Positions 39,845 through 48,293 of a stretch of 64,000 nt of DNA are shown here, piece after piece (the first letter of the stretch is position 1; every line of letters starts with the position of its first letter). The position numbers were made by a program, and so were the translations under genes. The notes under the pieces were generated by a model. It was not told the origin of the DNA. It was given only the letters and a program-made list of their open reading frames with translations, and did not search any database. The stretch comes from Kibdelosporangium aridum (lineage in GTDB: Bacteria; Actinomycetota; Actinomycetes; Mycobacteriales; Pseudonocardiaceae): contig NZ_FWXV01000010.1 in assembly GCF_900176515.1 (NCBI RefSeq), positions 372,001 through 436,000 of the forward strand. Direction: 5' to 3'.

Positions 39845-41716
39845 ATGACGATCGTGCACCAGCAGGCGCGTGGGAGCGCTTACACGCACTTAGCCAGATG
39901 GGGCCGGGCGTTCGTGCTCAGCCTCGCCCTAGTCGCCGCCGCGGGCAGCACCGCGACCGCGGACCCGGTGAGCGAACGCCGCGGCGGCACCCCCGACTTC
40001 GGGCCGAACGTCACCATCTTCGATCCGAGCATGCCGGTCGAGCAGATCCAGGCCACCCTGGACGCGACCCATGCCAAGCAGGTCGACAACGAGATGGGCA
40101 CCACGCGGTACGCGTACCTGTTCAAGCCGGGCACGTACGGCACCGCGGACAAGCCGTTGCAGATCAAGGTCGGCTACTACACCGAGGTCTCCGGCCTCGG
40201 CGCGTCCCCGACCGATGTGGTGATCAACGGCAAGATCGAGGTCTACAACCGCTGCCTGAACAACGCCGGGCCCAACTGCATCGCGCTGGTCAACTTCTGG
40301 CGCACGCTGTCCAACCTCTCGCTCAACATCAACGCCAAGGGCCAGGACGGGTGCCGCTCGTCGGCCAACTTCTGGGCGGTCTCCCAGGCCGTGTCCCTGC
40401 GCAGGCTGAACATCGCGGGCGGCGGACTGTCGCTGATGGACTACTGCACCGACGGCCCGCAGTACGCCAGCGGTGGCTTCATCGCCGACTCCAAGCTGCC
40501 GGCCACGACCAACGGTTCGCAGCAGCAGTGGCTCACTCGCAACAGCGAGGTCGCCAGTTGGTCCAACGGCGTGTGGAACCAGGTCTTCTCCGGCGTTGTC
40601 GGTGCGCCCGACGACTCGGCGTTCCCGACCCCGCCGTACACGACGCTGGAGAACACGCCCGTCAGCCGGGAGAAGCCGTACCTGTTCGTTGACACCAAGG
40701 GCAAGTACAACGTGCGTGTGCCTTCCGCGGCGAAGGGTACCCGCGGCATCACTTGGGCCAACGGCATGACGCCCGGGCGCACGATCCCGATCAGCGACTT
40801 CTACGTCGCCAAGCCGGGCGACTCGGTCCACACGATCAACGCGCACCTGGCGCTGGGCAAGCACCTGCTGCTCACCCCGGGCCTGTACGACATCGCCCGC
40901 AGCATCCAGGTCCTGTGGCCGAACACCGTCGTCCTCGGCCTCGGGCACGCCACCCTCACCGCTGTCCGTGGCGCGACCCCGCTTGAGGTCGCCGACGTCC
41001 CCGGCGTTGTCGTCGCCGGTGTCACGATCGACGCGGGTCTGCAGGAATCGCCTGTGCTGCTGCGGGTCGGCAAGCGGCACGGCTGGGGCTGGAGCTCGCC
41101 GTCGAACCCGACCACTCTGTCCGATGTGTACTTCCGGGTCGGCGGGCCGCACGTCGGCAAGACCGACACCGCGCTGGAAATCAACAGCGACAACGTGTTG
41201 ATCGACCACACGTGGGTGTGGCGCGCGGACCACGGCGTCGAGGGCTTCACCGACACCCAGCGGTGGAACACCAACACCGGCCGCAAGGGCGCGGTCGTCA
41301 ACGGCGACAACGTGACCGCGACCGGCCTGTTCGTCGAGCACTTCCAGCAGTACAACACCACATGGAACGGCGAGAACGGTACGACGATCCTGTACCAGAA
41401 CGAACTGCCGTACGACCCGCCGACGCAGGCCGACTGGATGAACGGAAACGTCGAGGGCTACGCCGGGTACAAGGTCGGCGACAAGGTTCGCAACCACACG
41501 CTGTACGGCGGCGGTGTCTACGTGTTCAACCAGAACAACCCGCAGATCCACACCGAGAACGGGTTCGAGGTGCCGCAGACGCCTGGCGTGAAGCTCAACC
41601 ACATCATGACCGTCAACCTCAGCGCCGGGATCATCGACCACGTGGTCAACGGTGTCGGTGACGCGGCGGACATGACCAAGATCGGTCAGCCGGTCTACAT
41701 CAAGCAGTACCCGTAA
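39845..41716 (+). CDS. Secreted beta-helix (pectate-lyase-like, GH55-related) glycoside hydrolase
   Basis: The protein has 623 residues. The signal peptide has a long polar n-region (MTIVHQQARGSAYTHLARWGR, then AFVLSLALVAAAGSTATA). Two parallel beta-helix halves follow. The first opens VTIFDPSMPVEQIQATLD and has FKPGTYGTADKPLQIKVGYY. The second opens FYVAKPGDSVHTINAHLALG and has LTPGLYDIARSIQVLWPNTV. Twin beta-helices with these openings are typical of the GH55 (exo-beta-1,3-glucanase) fold. I cannot confirm the catalytic Glu, so activity on beta-1,3-glucan is inference. The CebR-like operator supports a polysaccharide role, and a strong terminator follows at 41723. Confidence 0.78.
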   Translation: MTIVHQQARGSAYTHLARWGRAFVLSLALVAAAGSTATADPVSERRGGTPDFGPNVTIFDPSMPVEQIQATLDATHAKQVDNEMGTTRYAYLFKPGTYGTADKPLQIKVGYYTEVSGLGASPTDVVINGKIEVYNRCLNNAGPNCIALVNFWRTLSNLSLNINAKGQDGCRSSANFWAVSQAVSLRRLNIAGGGLSLMDYCTDGPQYASGGFIADSKLPATTNGSQQQWLTRNSEVASWSNGVWNQVFSGVVGAPDDSAFPTPPYTTLENTPVSREKPYLFVDTKGKYNVRVPSAAKGTRGITWANGMTPGRTIPISDFYVAKPGDSVHTINAHLALGKHLLLTPGLYDIARSIQVLWPNTVVLGLGHATLTAVRGATPLEVADVPGVVVAGVTIDAGLQESPVLLRVGKRHGWGWSSPSNPTTLSDVYFRVGGPHVGKTDTALEINSDNVLIDHTWVWRADHGVEGFTDTQRWNTNTGRKGAVVNGDNVTATGLFVEHFQQYNTTWNGENGTTILYQNELPYDPPTQADWMNGNVEGYAGYKVGDKVRNHTLYGGGVYVFNQNNPQIHTENGFEVPQTPGVKLNHIMTVNLSAGIIDHVVNGVGDAADMTKIGQPVYIKQYP

Positions 41717-41722
41717 CACCGT

Positions 41723-41755
41723 TGCCTCGCCACGGTTTCCCGCCGTGGCGAGGCA
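41723..41755 (+). terminator. Strong hairpin terminator
   Basis: TGCCTCGCCACGG (41723-41735) pairs perfectly with CCGTGGCGAGGCA (41743-41755) around a 7-base loop, 7 bp after the glycosidase stop. Confidence 0.88.
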
Positions 41756-41757
41756 CC

Positions 41758-41853
41758 TTACGTCTGTCGGGCGTCGTAGCGCTGACGGGAATCGGCGATG
41801 TAGTCCCGATGCTGTTCCGCCCACCGCAGCACTCCGCTCACTTCAAGCGACGG
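41758..41853 (-). pseudogene. C-terminal remnant of an unidentified gene
   Basis: The minus strand reads LEVSGVLRWAEQHRDYIADS then RQRYDARQT and a TAA at 41758, with no start codon. Amino-acid composition and codon use look like a genuine protein tail. The upstream part is missing where the other remnant begins at about 41855. I do not recognise the family. Confidence 0.4.
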
Positions 41854-41854
41854 C

Positions 41855-41984
41855 CGCGCACCTCCAGCTTGAGGACGCCAAGGTCACCACGGTGATGGCC
41901 ACGACCGACCGTGATGCGCTTCGCCAGCTCGCCGCCGATGTGGCTGCCGGGCGTGTGCGTGTTCCGATCGCGCGGAGGTCATGA
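41855..41984 (+). pseudogene. Remnant of an NADPH:quinone oxidoreductase-like (MDR) gene
   Basis: The frame reads LEDAKVTTVMATTDRDALRQ, then LAADVAAGRVRVPIARRS and stops. The pattern 'L..L..D..AG.lRVPIARR' is typical of the end of zinc-independent alcohol dehydrogenase/quinone oxidoreductases, which normally continue for 20-30 more residues. Only this stub is present, without the nucleotide-binding part. It faces a second gene tail at about 41854, so the junction is a deletion scar. Confidence 0.5.
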
Positions 41985-42021
41985 GCCTGCTCGACGAGGT
42001 TCTCAGTCGAGCAGGCTCATG
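41980..42021. terminator. Hairpin terminator reaching into the TetR coding end
   Basis: CATGAGCCTGCTCGA (41980-41994) pairs perfectly with TCGAGCAGGCTCATG (42007-42021) over 15 bp, with a 12-base loop. The right arm contains the last codons (MSLLD) and stop region of the TetR gene. Confidence 0.78.
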
Positions 42022-42572
42022 ATCTCGTCGATGTCCTTGCGCAAGCGTTTGCGATCCACGCCGGACCGCACCGAGACCCGCAGGCCGAGCCAGGCGTTGA
42101 CCAGCATGCTGGTCAACGCCTCCGGCTTGGCCCGGTCGGTGATGCTGCCGTCCTGCAGGCCACGGCGGACGGCCTCGAGCATGGTCTCCCTGGACCTGAC
42201 CAGGTACTGGTCGATGTGCTGCGCGGCTTCGTTGTCACGGGCCGCGACCTCGGTCGCGGAGTTGACCAGCAGACAGCCCTTGAGGTGCGCGGTCGGCTGC
42301 AGCACGACGGAAAGCAGGTCACGTACGGCCTCGCGGCCGGTCTTGGCGGTGTCGAGCACGGATCCGAGCCGTCCGGACAGCGTGTCGGCGTACCGGTTGA
42401 GCGACTGGATGAACAGGGCGTGCTTGTCGCCGAATGTGTCGTACAGGCTGCGCCTGCCGATGCCCATCCCCTCCACCAGGTCCTGAATGGACGTGGCTTC
42501 GTACCCACGCTCCCAGAACATCTCCATCGCCCGGTCAAGGGCCACGTCCGGATCGAACTCCTTGTGCCGCAC
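42003..42572 (-). CDS. TetR-family transcription regulator
   Basis: This 189-residue regulator has a clear TetR HTH: DPDVALDRAMEMFWERGYEA, then TSIQDLVEGMGIGRRSLYDTFGDKHALF. The C-terminal ligand domain is of the TetR_C type (LKGCLLVNSATEVAARD). Three GTG codons in a row (42578, 42575, 42572) could start it. The last is best spaced from AAGGGAG. It lies 28 bp after the SDR on the same strand, so the SDR-TetR pair is an autoregulated operon in which the regulator probably senses a substrate of the reductase. Confidence 0.87.
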   Translation of the reverse strand: MRHKEFDPDVALDRAMEMFWERGYEATSIQDLVEGMGIGRRSLYDTFGDKHALFIQSLNRYADTLSGRLGSVLDTAKTGREAVRDLLSVVLQPTAHLKGCLLVNSATEVAARDNEAAQHIDQYLVRSRETMLEAVRRGLQDGSITDRAKPEALTSMLVNAWLGLRVSVRSGVDRKRLRKDIDEIMSLLD

Positions 42573-42600
42573 CACCACCTGCTCCCTTCCTGCCTCAAGC

Positions 42601-43278
42601 CTAGAGCGCGGCGCTGAGGTTCTGCTTCGCCCACCGCGTCTGCTCGTCGGCGAGCACCTCGGCCACGCCCGCAGCCACGCCGTCGAGGGACATCTTGGCC
42701 ACCTCAGCGGGGTCGATCTTGTCCTCGGGGGCCACAAAGGACGCCATGTCAGTGTCCATGAAGCCCACGTACAACGCCGTGACGCTGATTCCCCTTGGCG
42801 CGAGCTGCGCGCGCACGGAGTTGCTCATCGCCCAAGCCGCGGCCTTGGCGGCGTTGTACGAACCGCTGCCGAGGGTGTGCACCCAGCTCAGGATCGAGTG
42901 CACGTTCAGCAGCGCGCCGCCGCCGTTGCTCTCGATGACCGGCACGAACGCCCGGATCGCCGACAGCGTGCCGAAGTAGTGCGACTCCATCTCCAGGCGG
43001 ATGTCGGCGAAATCGCCGTCGAGCAGCGGCGCCCTCGTGGACACACCCGCGTTGTTCACCAGCAACGTCGCATCGCTCGCGATCTTGGCCGCCTCCTCGA
43101 TCGTCGCCGGGTCGGTCAGGTCGAACTTGACCGGCACGACACCTGGGATGTCGATGGTCTCCGGCCGCCGGACCGCCCCGTACACCTTGGCGCCCCGCTC
43201 GACCAGCTGCTGCGCGAAGCGAAGGCCCAGTCCACGGTTCGCTCCGGTGACAACCGCGACCGCATTCTCGAGTTCCAT
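42601..43278 (-). CDS. Short-chain dehydrogenase/reductase
   Basis: This 225-residue classical SDR has VVTGANRGLGLRFAQQL (cofactor loop), LLVNNAGVST, catalytic Ser in NVHSILSWV and YNAAKAAAWAM (Y-x-x-x-K). Arg residues after the second strand (AVRRPE) suggest NADP(H). The ATG at 43278 opens MELENAVAVVTG. It is encoded with the TetR regulator and probably reduces a carbonyl compound that the regulator detects. The substrate is unknown. Confidence 0.88.
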   Translation of the reverse strand: MELENAVAVVTGANRGLGLRFAQQLVERGAKVYGAVRRPETIDIPGVVPVKFDLTDPATIEEAAKIASDATLLVNNAGVSTRAPLLDGDFADIRLEMESHYFGTLSAIRAFVPVIESNGGGALLNVHSILSWVHTLGSGSYNAAKAAAWAMSNSVRAQLAPRGISVTALYVGFMDTDMASFVAPEDKIDPAEVAKMSLDGVAAGVAEVLADEQTRWAKQNLSAAL

Positions 43279-43318
43279 GATCGTCCTCTCTCTCGGGTAC
43301 GCCCAGCGTAACCCTATT

Positions 43319-43399
43319 GAGAACGACCGGTGCAATAAAATGTCTAGAGAGCTGGGCCACACTCGCCTTCTTGCGGACGAAATCGAGAACGACCGATGC
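43319..43399. repeat. 66-bp imperfect direct repeat
   Basis: GAGAACGACCGGTGC (43319-43333) recurs as GAGAACGACCGATGC (43385-43399), 66 bp apart. Each copy is followed by a similar stretch ending in ...GACGA and TCGA. The repeat spans the SDR promoter and reaches the end of the acetyltransferase gene. It may be a duplicated regulator site or a local duplication. Confidence 0.5.
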
Positions 43400-43402
43400 G
43401 GA

Positions 43403-44227
43403 TTAGCCGAGTTCTACGCTGGTCACCGCGTACTGGCCGACGAGGTCGACGTCCGGGACCGGACCGCGGTACAGCCGCGTCGACTCGGACGTCTGACGTA
43501 AGCCGAGCTTCTCCATCAGGATCGTGGCGCACTCGTTGATGTCCGGCACGTCAACGCATACAGGCCGGCCAGGAGCACACGCGGACAGGCCGATGACCAA
43601 GGCGAGCGCGACATCCTGCGAATCGGCGTAGACCGGGCCGATCCGGTGTGCACCGCTGGCCGGGCGCATCACCGCGAACCCGTGGAGGTGGCCATCCCTG
43701 ATCGCGGCGACCGCCGTATGGCCGGGCAGACTCACCCAGGACGCCAGGAACGCGTCCCGCGGCGCTGGGAAGAACAACCGGTCATAAGCCGCGATCTGGT
43801 CGAACGGAACCGAACGCGCGTCCACAAGCGACAGACCCCTCGGCCGATCCAGCCCGGTTGGCACGCCTTCGTAGCGGATGGTGGTCCACGCACGGCGGAA
43901 ACCTGGGTACCCCCGTCCGTCGACGGAGATGGTCCGGCCAGCCAAGCGGTCCAGCGCGGCCTGCCAGAGCTGACGCCCATATCCGCAGCCACGAACGTGG
44001 TCCCGGACGATGTGATGGCCGATGACGCCGTAGTCGGAGCCGTACCGGACCGCCGAGATGGACGCGACAGGTTCGCCGTCAAGCCGTCCGATCAGGAACC
44101 CTCTGGGATCGACGGGGAAGAACGCGTACCGGTCGGAGTCACCGGGATTCCAACAGAGGTCATCGGCCCAGTCGCGGAAACGCACCATGTCGTCCGCTGT
44201 CGCCGCGGCGATCCGGAAGTCCACCAT
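43403..44227 (-). CDS. GNAT-family acetyltransferase (two-domain)
   Basis: The protein has 274 residues. The amino-terminal GNAT domain has VDFRIAAATADDMVRFRDWA, ASISAVRYGSDYGVIGHHIV and the acetyl-CoA loop RDHVRGCGYGRQLWQ. The second half (RPRGLSLVDARSVPFDQIAA, HTAVAAIRDGHLHGFAVMRP) resembles the C-terminal GNAT-like domain of YitH/HolE-type proteins. The acceptor is unknown. The ATG at 44227 is preferred; a GTG at 44236 is also in frame. The gene ends near the 66-bp repeat upstream of the SDR gene. Confidence 0.84.
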   Translation of the reverse strand: MVDFRIAAATADDMVRFRDWADDLCWNPGDSDRYAFFPVDPRGFLIGRLDGEPVASISAVRYGSDYGVIGHHIVRDHVRGCGYGRQLWQAALDRLAGRTISVDGRGYPGFRRAWTTIRYEGVPTGLDRPRGLSLVDARSVPFDQIAAYDRLFFPAPRDAFLASWVSLPGHTAVAAIRDGHLHGFAVMRPASGAHRIGPVYADSQDVALALVIGLSACAPGRPVCVDVPDINECATILMEKLGLRQTSESTRLYRGPVPDVDLVGQYAVTSVELG

Positions 44228-44239
44228 GCCCGTCACCCA

Positions 44240-44446
44240 TCACTCGCATCCGGCGCCAATGAACTCCACAAGGCGCCCGCAGCACAACGACCGGTACGGA
44301 TCGATGCCTGAAAATTCCTCACCGCTGGCCCGGAAATACCTGCGGGTAAAGCCGATACCAAGGTCGCATTGTGGCAGCGCGCCTGGCACGCGAAGATCGG
44401 ACGAACCGGGCGGGAGGGGGTTGACGGTGACCGGGAGCTGGTCCAT
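44240..44446 (-). CDS. Possible small hypothetical protein
   Basis: A minus-strand frame of 68 codons starts at ATG 44446 (MDQLPVTVNPLPPGSSDLRV) and ends ...GRLVEFIGAGCE just before the acetyltransferase. Third positions are GC-rich over most of its length, and the frame stays open further upstream. I see no known family and no good ribosome site. It may instead be the eroded end of a longer gene. The rest of 44447-44553 shows nothing. Confidence 0.25.
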   Translation of the reverse strand: MDQLPVTVNPLPPGSSDLRVPGALPQCDLGIGFTRRYFRASGEEFSGIDPYRSLCCGRLVEFIGAGCE

Positions 44447-44553
44447 GTGGAGCGCAAGGCAGGCTTGTTCGAGCGGTGAAGGATGACTCACCCGTGCCCA
44501 GCCTGACCAGTCGGCCCGATTCCCGATCCCTACCTCGTTCTCAGCCTGGACAC

Positions 44554-45041
44554 CTAGCCGACGAACAGCGAAACCCACAGGCGGCCGAGCCAGGCGGCGT
44601 ACCCTCTTCGCTCCACCCGCGTTGTTCGACGAGCCGATGCCAGAGAGCGCCGTCGGTGGTCGACCACATGACGTCCCGGCATTCCTCTTCGGACACTGCG
44701 AGCTGTCCGGTGACGGCGGCTGCGTGGGCATGCATGGCCATGGCTTCCAGGCGTTGCTGCCCGAACGCGGCGAGCATCTCGGCGGCAGCCGGGTCACTTG
44801 CCGCGACCCCCTGAATGGCCAGGTGCAACGCCGCTGTCCGGCGCATCACCATGGCGTTGAACGCAGCCAGCTTCACCAGGCGGGCAGGGAGATCGGGCTC
44901 CTCGAACACGGCGCGCAGTTCAGGGCGGTCGATCAGGGCAAGGTCTTCGTCATCGCCGCCGACTGCCACGTCCCATGCGCGATGCAGGAGCGTGAGCTTG
45001 TTCTTGAACGTCGAAACACCGAAGTGTTTGTGACCGGTCAT
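44554..45041 (-). pseudogene. Decayed TetR-family regulator (5' truncated, 3' frameshifted)
   Basis: Residues from LTLLHRAWDVAVGGDDEDLA through CRDVMWSTTDGALWHRLVEQ to RGWS match the ligand-binding half of a common actinobacterial TetR group. The HTH is missing: only VSTFKNK, an echo of 'YxxFGNK', remains after the ATG at 45041. At 44601-44606 the frame slips. The proper ending (YAAWLGRLWVSLFVG, TAG at 44554) lies in another frame. With both defects the gene is almost certainly non-functional. Confidence 0.72.
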
Positions 45042-45227
45042 GGACCACCAGGCGAACTTCCGGGGAGGATGCCTTTATTGACTGTGCAAGAATGCCCGTA
45101 ACTCCCTACTCACGATTAACGTTGTACCGCTTACCGGGAATTTGACTACCGGTCGAGCACATGTGCACGAAAACGCAGTCAAAGTGTGCCCGAAATTGAT
45201 CGGCCACGTTCCGAGTACGGTGATCGG

Positions 45228-45965
45228 ATGGTGAGCCGGGTAGCGGTGTTGTCCGACATCCACGCGGTCATGCCCGCGTTGGCGGCCGTGCTGGCCGAAC
45301 CCGATGTCCAGGCGGCCGACAAGATCGTGCTGACCGGCGACATCGCGGCCGGACCGCAACCTGAGGCCGTACTGGACACGCTGTTGGATCTCGGTGACCG
45401 AGTGGTGTGGCTGAGCGGCAACGCCGACCGGGAGATCGTCGAATTCCGCCGTGGGCAACGGGATCAGATCCCCGACGAGATCGCGATGTGGGCCGCGGAT
45501 CGAGTGCGGGACGACCAGCTGGACTTCCTGGCGAACTTGCCGCACACACGTCAGCTGCCCGTCGAGGGCCTCGGTGAAGTGCTGTTCTGTCACGGAACTC
45601 CGCGCGCGGACGACGAGATCGTATTGGTCGACACCAACCTGGATCGCTGGGCGGAAGTGCTCGACGGTGTGGACGCGAAGACCGTTGTCTGCGGCAACAC
45701 GCATATGCCGTTCGTTCGGCTGGCGCACGGAACACTTGTGGTCAACCCGGGCAGCGTGGGCATGCCCTACGGACGGCCAGGCGCGCACTGGGCTTTGCTG
45801 GGGCCCGGTGTCGACCTGCGCCGCACGCTGTTCGATGTGGACGCTGCCATCGCGGATGTGCGGACGTGCGGCTACCCCGGCATCGATGAGTGGAGCGACT
45901 TCTTCCTGCGCGCCCGCGCCACCGCCGCCGAGGCGATGCAAGCCTTCTCAGGGGAGGTTTCGTAG
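45228..45965 (+). CDS. Metallophosphoesterase (YfcE/MPE-like)
   Basis: This 245-residue calcineurin-like phosphoesterase has the motifs in order: VAVLSDIHAVMPAL (D-x-H), VLTGDIAAGP (G-D), WLSGNADREI (G-N-x-D in place of G-N-H-D), EVLFCHGTPR (H) and VVCGNTHMPF (G-x-H). The set should bind two metals. The substrate may be a phosphodiester or a nucleotide. The ATG at 45228 opens MVSRVAVLSDIH. There are 106 bp of spacer before the acyl-CoA dehydrogenase, so the two may be separate transcripts. Confidence 0.87.
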   Translation: MVSRVAVLSDIHAVMPALAAVLAEPDVQAADKIVLTGDIAAGPQPEAVLDTLLDLGDRVVWLSGNADREIVEFRRGQRDQIPDEIAMWAADRVRDDQLDFLANLPHTRQLPVEGLGEVLFCHGTPRADDEIVLVDTNLDRWAEVLDGVDAKTVVCGNTHMPFVRLAHGTLVVNPGSVGMPYGRPGAHWALLGPGVDLRRTLFDVDAAIADVRTCGYPGIDEWSDFFLRARATAAEAMQAFSGEVS

Positions 45966-46071
45966 CCCACCTAGCGGTGCGCGTGCCGGTCACGGACCAC
46001 GAGCGGCCCGGTCATGGCCGGTTCGGACGACCCGGACCAGGCTGAAGAGGACCGCGTTGAGGGGAGCGAGA

Positions 46072-47193
46072 ATGCCCGGCTGGATGCGTGACGACCACAA
46101 GGCCCTGGCCGAACTGGCGAATGAGTTCTTCGCCAAGGAATGTGCGCCCAACGAGACGCGATGGGCACAGCAACAGCATGTCGACCGCGAGATCTGGACC
46201 AAGGCAGGCGAGTTGGGCCTGCTGTGTGCGTCCATACCCGAGGAGTACGGCGGTGGAGGCGGCGACTTCGGGCATGAGGCCGCGATCGTCGACGCGCAAG
46301 TCCGGGCGCTCGCGCCGAGCTTCGGCGGCGCGGTGCATTCGGCGATCATCGCCCACTACATCAACGCTTACGGCACGCATGAACAGAAGCTGAAGTGGCT
46401 GCCGAAGATGGCCAGTGGCGAGGTCGTGGCCGCGATCGCGATGACGGAGCCGGGCACCGGGTCGGACTTGCAGGGGATCAAGACCACTGCGGTCAAGAAC
46501 GGCGACGAGTACGTCATCAACGGCTCGAAAACCTTCATCACCAACGGTTTTCTCTGTGACCTGGTGATCGTCGCCGCCAAGACCGATCCCGACGAGGGCG
46601 CGGCCGGTGTGTCGCTGATCGTCGTGGAGAACGGGATCACCAAGGGCCGCAAGCTGGAGAAGGTCGGTCAGCACGGTCAGGACACGTGCGAGCTGTTCTT
46701 CGACAACGTGCGCGTGCCGACGAGCAATCTGCTCGGTGAGGAGGGCCATGGTTTCCGTTATCTGATGGAACAACTGCCGCAGGAACGGCTGATCATCGCG
46801 GTTCCCGCGGTCGCGTCCATGGAGAAGGCCGTCGAGTTGACCATCGCGTACGCCAAGGAGCGGACCGCTTTCGGCAAGCCGATCCTCGCGTTCCAGAACA
46901 CCCGCTTCGAGCTGGCCGAATGCTCGACGTTGGGCACGGTCGCCCGCACGTTCCTGGACGACTGCGTCGCCAAGCACATCGCGGGCGAACTGGACATCAC
47001 GGGCGCGGCGAAGGCGAAGTGGTGGCTGACCGAGCAGCAGAACATCGTCGCCGACCGGTGCATGCAGCTGTTCGGTGGTTACGGCTACATGGCCGAGTAC
47101 CCGATCGCCCGGATCTGGACCGACTCCCGCATCCAGAAGATCTACGGCGGCACCAACGAGATCATGAAGGAGATCATCGGCCGCACACTGTGA
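46072..47193 (+). CDS. Acyl-CoA dehydrogenase
   Basis: This 373-residue flavoenzyme is of normal family length. It has IPEEYGGGGGDFGHEAAIV, the FAD/acyl-CoA motif AIAMTEPGTGSDLQGIKTTA, FITNGFLCDLVIVAAKT, YAKERTAFGKPILAFQNTRF and the C-terminal MQLFGGYGYMAEYPIARIW with IYGGTNEIMKEIIGR. The usual Y-E-G-T catalytic Glu is Gly (YGGT), as in the branches where the base sits on another helix. It begins a run with an alpha-methylacyl-CoA racemase (12 bp downstream) and an acyl-CoA ligase, pointing to branched or steroid-side-chain acyl oxidation. GAGGGGAG precedes the ATG. Confidence 0.9.
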   Translation: MPGWMRDDHKALAELANEFFAKECAPNETRWAQQQHVDREIWTKAGELGLLCASIPEEYGGGGGDFGHEAAIVDAQVRALAPSFGGAVHSAIIAHYINAYGTHEQKLKWLPKMASGEVVAAIAMTEPGTGSDLQGIKTTAVKNGDEYVINGSKTFITNGFLCDLVIVAAKTDPDEGAAGVSLIVVENGITKGRKLEKVGQHGQDTCELFFDNVRVPTSNLLGEEGHGFRYLMEQLPQERLIIAVPAVASMEKAVELTIAYAKERTAFGKPILAFQNTRFELAECSTLGTVARTFLDDCVAKHIAGELDITGAAKAKWWLTEQQNIVADRCMQLFGGYGYMAEYPIARIWTDSRIQKIYGGTNEIMKEIIGRTL

Positions 47194-47205
47194 GCCGAGC
47201 ACGCC

Positions 47206-48291
47206 ATGGGACCTCTCGCCGGAATTCGCGTAGTGGAACTCGCCAGCCTCGCGCCAGGCGCGTTCGGGGCCATGATCCTCGCCGATCTGGGCGCCGATGT
47301 GCTGCGGGTGGACCGCAAGAGCCGCAACCGCGGCCTCGACCTGCCTGCCGGAGTACTCGACCGGGGCCGGAGCACTCTTTCCCTGGACCTCAAGGACTCC
47401 GGAGACCTCGCCACGCTGCACCGGATCGTGGAGTCGGCCGACGTGTTCGTCGAGGGCTTCCGGCCGGGCGTCGCCGAACGGCTCGGCCTCGGCCCGAATG
47501 ACCTGATGGACCGCAACCCCCGGCTGGTTTACGCCCGGATGACCGGATGGGGTCAGGACGGGCCGTTGGCTGCACGAGCCGGGCATGACATCAACTACCT
47601 TGCCGTGGCCGGGGTGCTTGAGCCGATCGGGCCGAAGGGACACCGGCCGGTGCCGCCGCTCAACCTGGTCGCGGACCTCGGCGGCGGCGGAATGCTGATG
47701 GCGCTCGGCGTGCTGGCGGCTCTGCTGGAACGACAGTCCTCCGGGCAGGGTCAGGTCGTGGACGCGGCCATGGTTGACGGTTCGTCTTTGCTGATGACGT
47801 TCATCCACGGCATGCGTGACGTCGGCCTGTGGCCGAACGGGCGCGGCGAGAACCTGTTCGACTCGGGCGCACCGTTCTATGACACGTACGAGTGCGCGGA
47901 CGGCCGTTTCATCTCAGTCGGCGCGGTCGAAACCGAGTTCTACGACCAGCTCGTCACAACCTTGGGTCTCACCGAAGCACCACAGCAATACGACTTCTCC
48001 CGGTGGCCGGAACTGCGCGAACAGCTGGCCGGTGCGTTCAAACAGCGCAGCCGTGACGAATGGGCCGAGATCTTCGCAGACGTCGACGCGTGTGTTGCCC
48101 CTGTGCTGACACCACAAGAGGCCCCAGACCATCCACACAACAACGTTCGCAAGGCATTCATCCAGGTCGGCACGACCAAGCAGCCCGCACCGGCGCCCAG
48201 GTTCAGCCGTACCCCGGCCGATCCGCCGCGACCACTGAACACAGTGGACGCCAGGACAATGCTGGACAGCTGGGCGGTGGACCTGCCGTGA
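47206..48291 (+). CDS. Alpha-methylacyl-CoA racemase / CaiB-BaiF CoA-transferase family III
   Basis: This 361-residue family III protein starts MGPLAGIRVVELASLAPGAFG and has LGADVLRVDRKSRNRGLDLP, DVFVEGFRPGVAERLGLGP and TGWGQDGPLAARAGHDINYL. The A-G-H-D-x-N-Y motif carries the His of alpha-methylacyl-CoA racemases and the adjacent Asp, and VADLGGGGMLMALGVLAALLER follows. Racemisation of 2-methylacyl-CoA esters lets the neighbouring dehydrogenase handle both epimers. It is 12 bp after the dehydrogenase and 2 bp before the ligase ATG. Confidence 0.87.
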   Translation: MGPLAGIRVVELASLAPGAFGAMILADLGADVLRVDRKSRNRGLDLPAGVLDRGRSTLSLDLKDSGDLATLHRIVESADVFVEGFRPGVAERLGLGPNDLMDRNPRLVYARMTGWGQDGPLAARAGHDINYLAVAGVLEPIGPKGHRPVPPLNLVADLGGGGMLMALGVLAALLERQSSGQGQVVDAAMVDGSSLLMTFIHGMRDVGLWPNGRGENLFDSGAPFYDTYECADGRFISVGAVETEFYDQLVTTLGLTEAPQQYDFSRWPELREQLAGAFKQRSRDEWAEIFADVDACVAPVLTPQEAPDHPHNNVRKAFIQVGTTKQPAPAPRFSRTPADPPRPLNTVDARTMLDSWAVDLP

Positions 48292-48293
48292 CC

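Noticed and set aside
39929..41824. Minus-strand frame of 631 codons opposite the beta-helix glycosidase
   Set aside because: It is a shadow frame. It also runs through the terminator hairpin and shows no domain.
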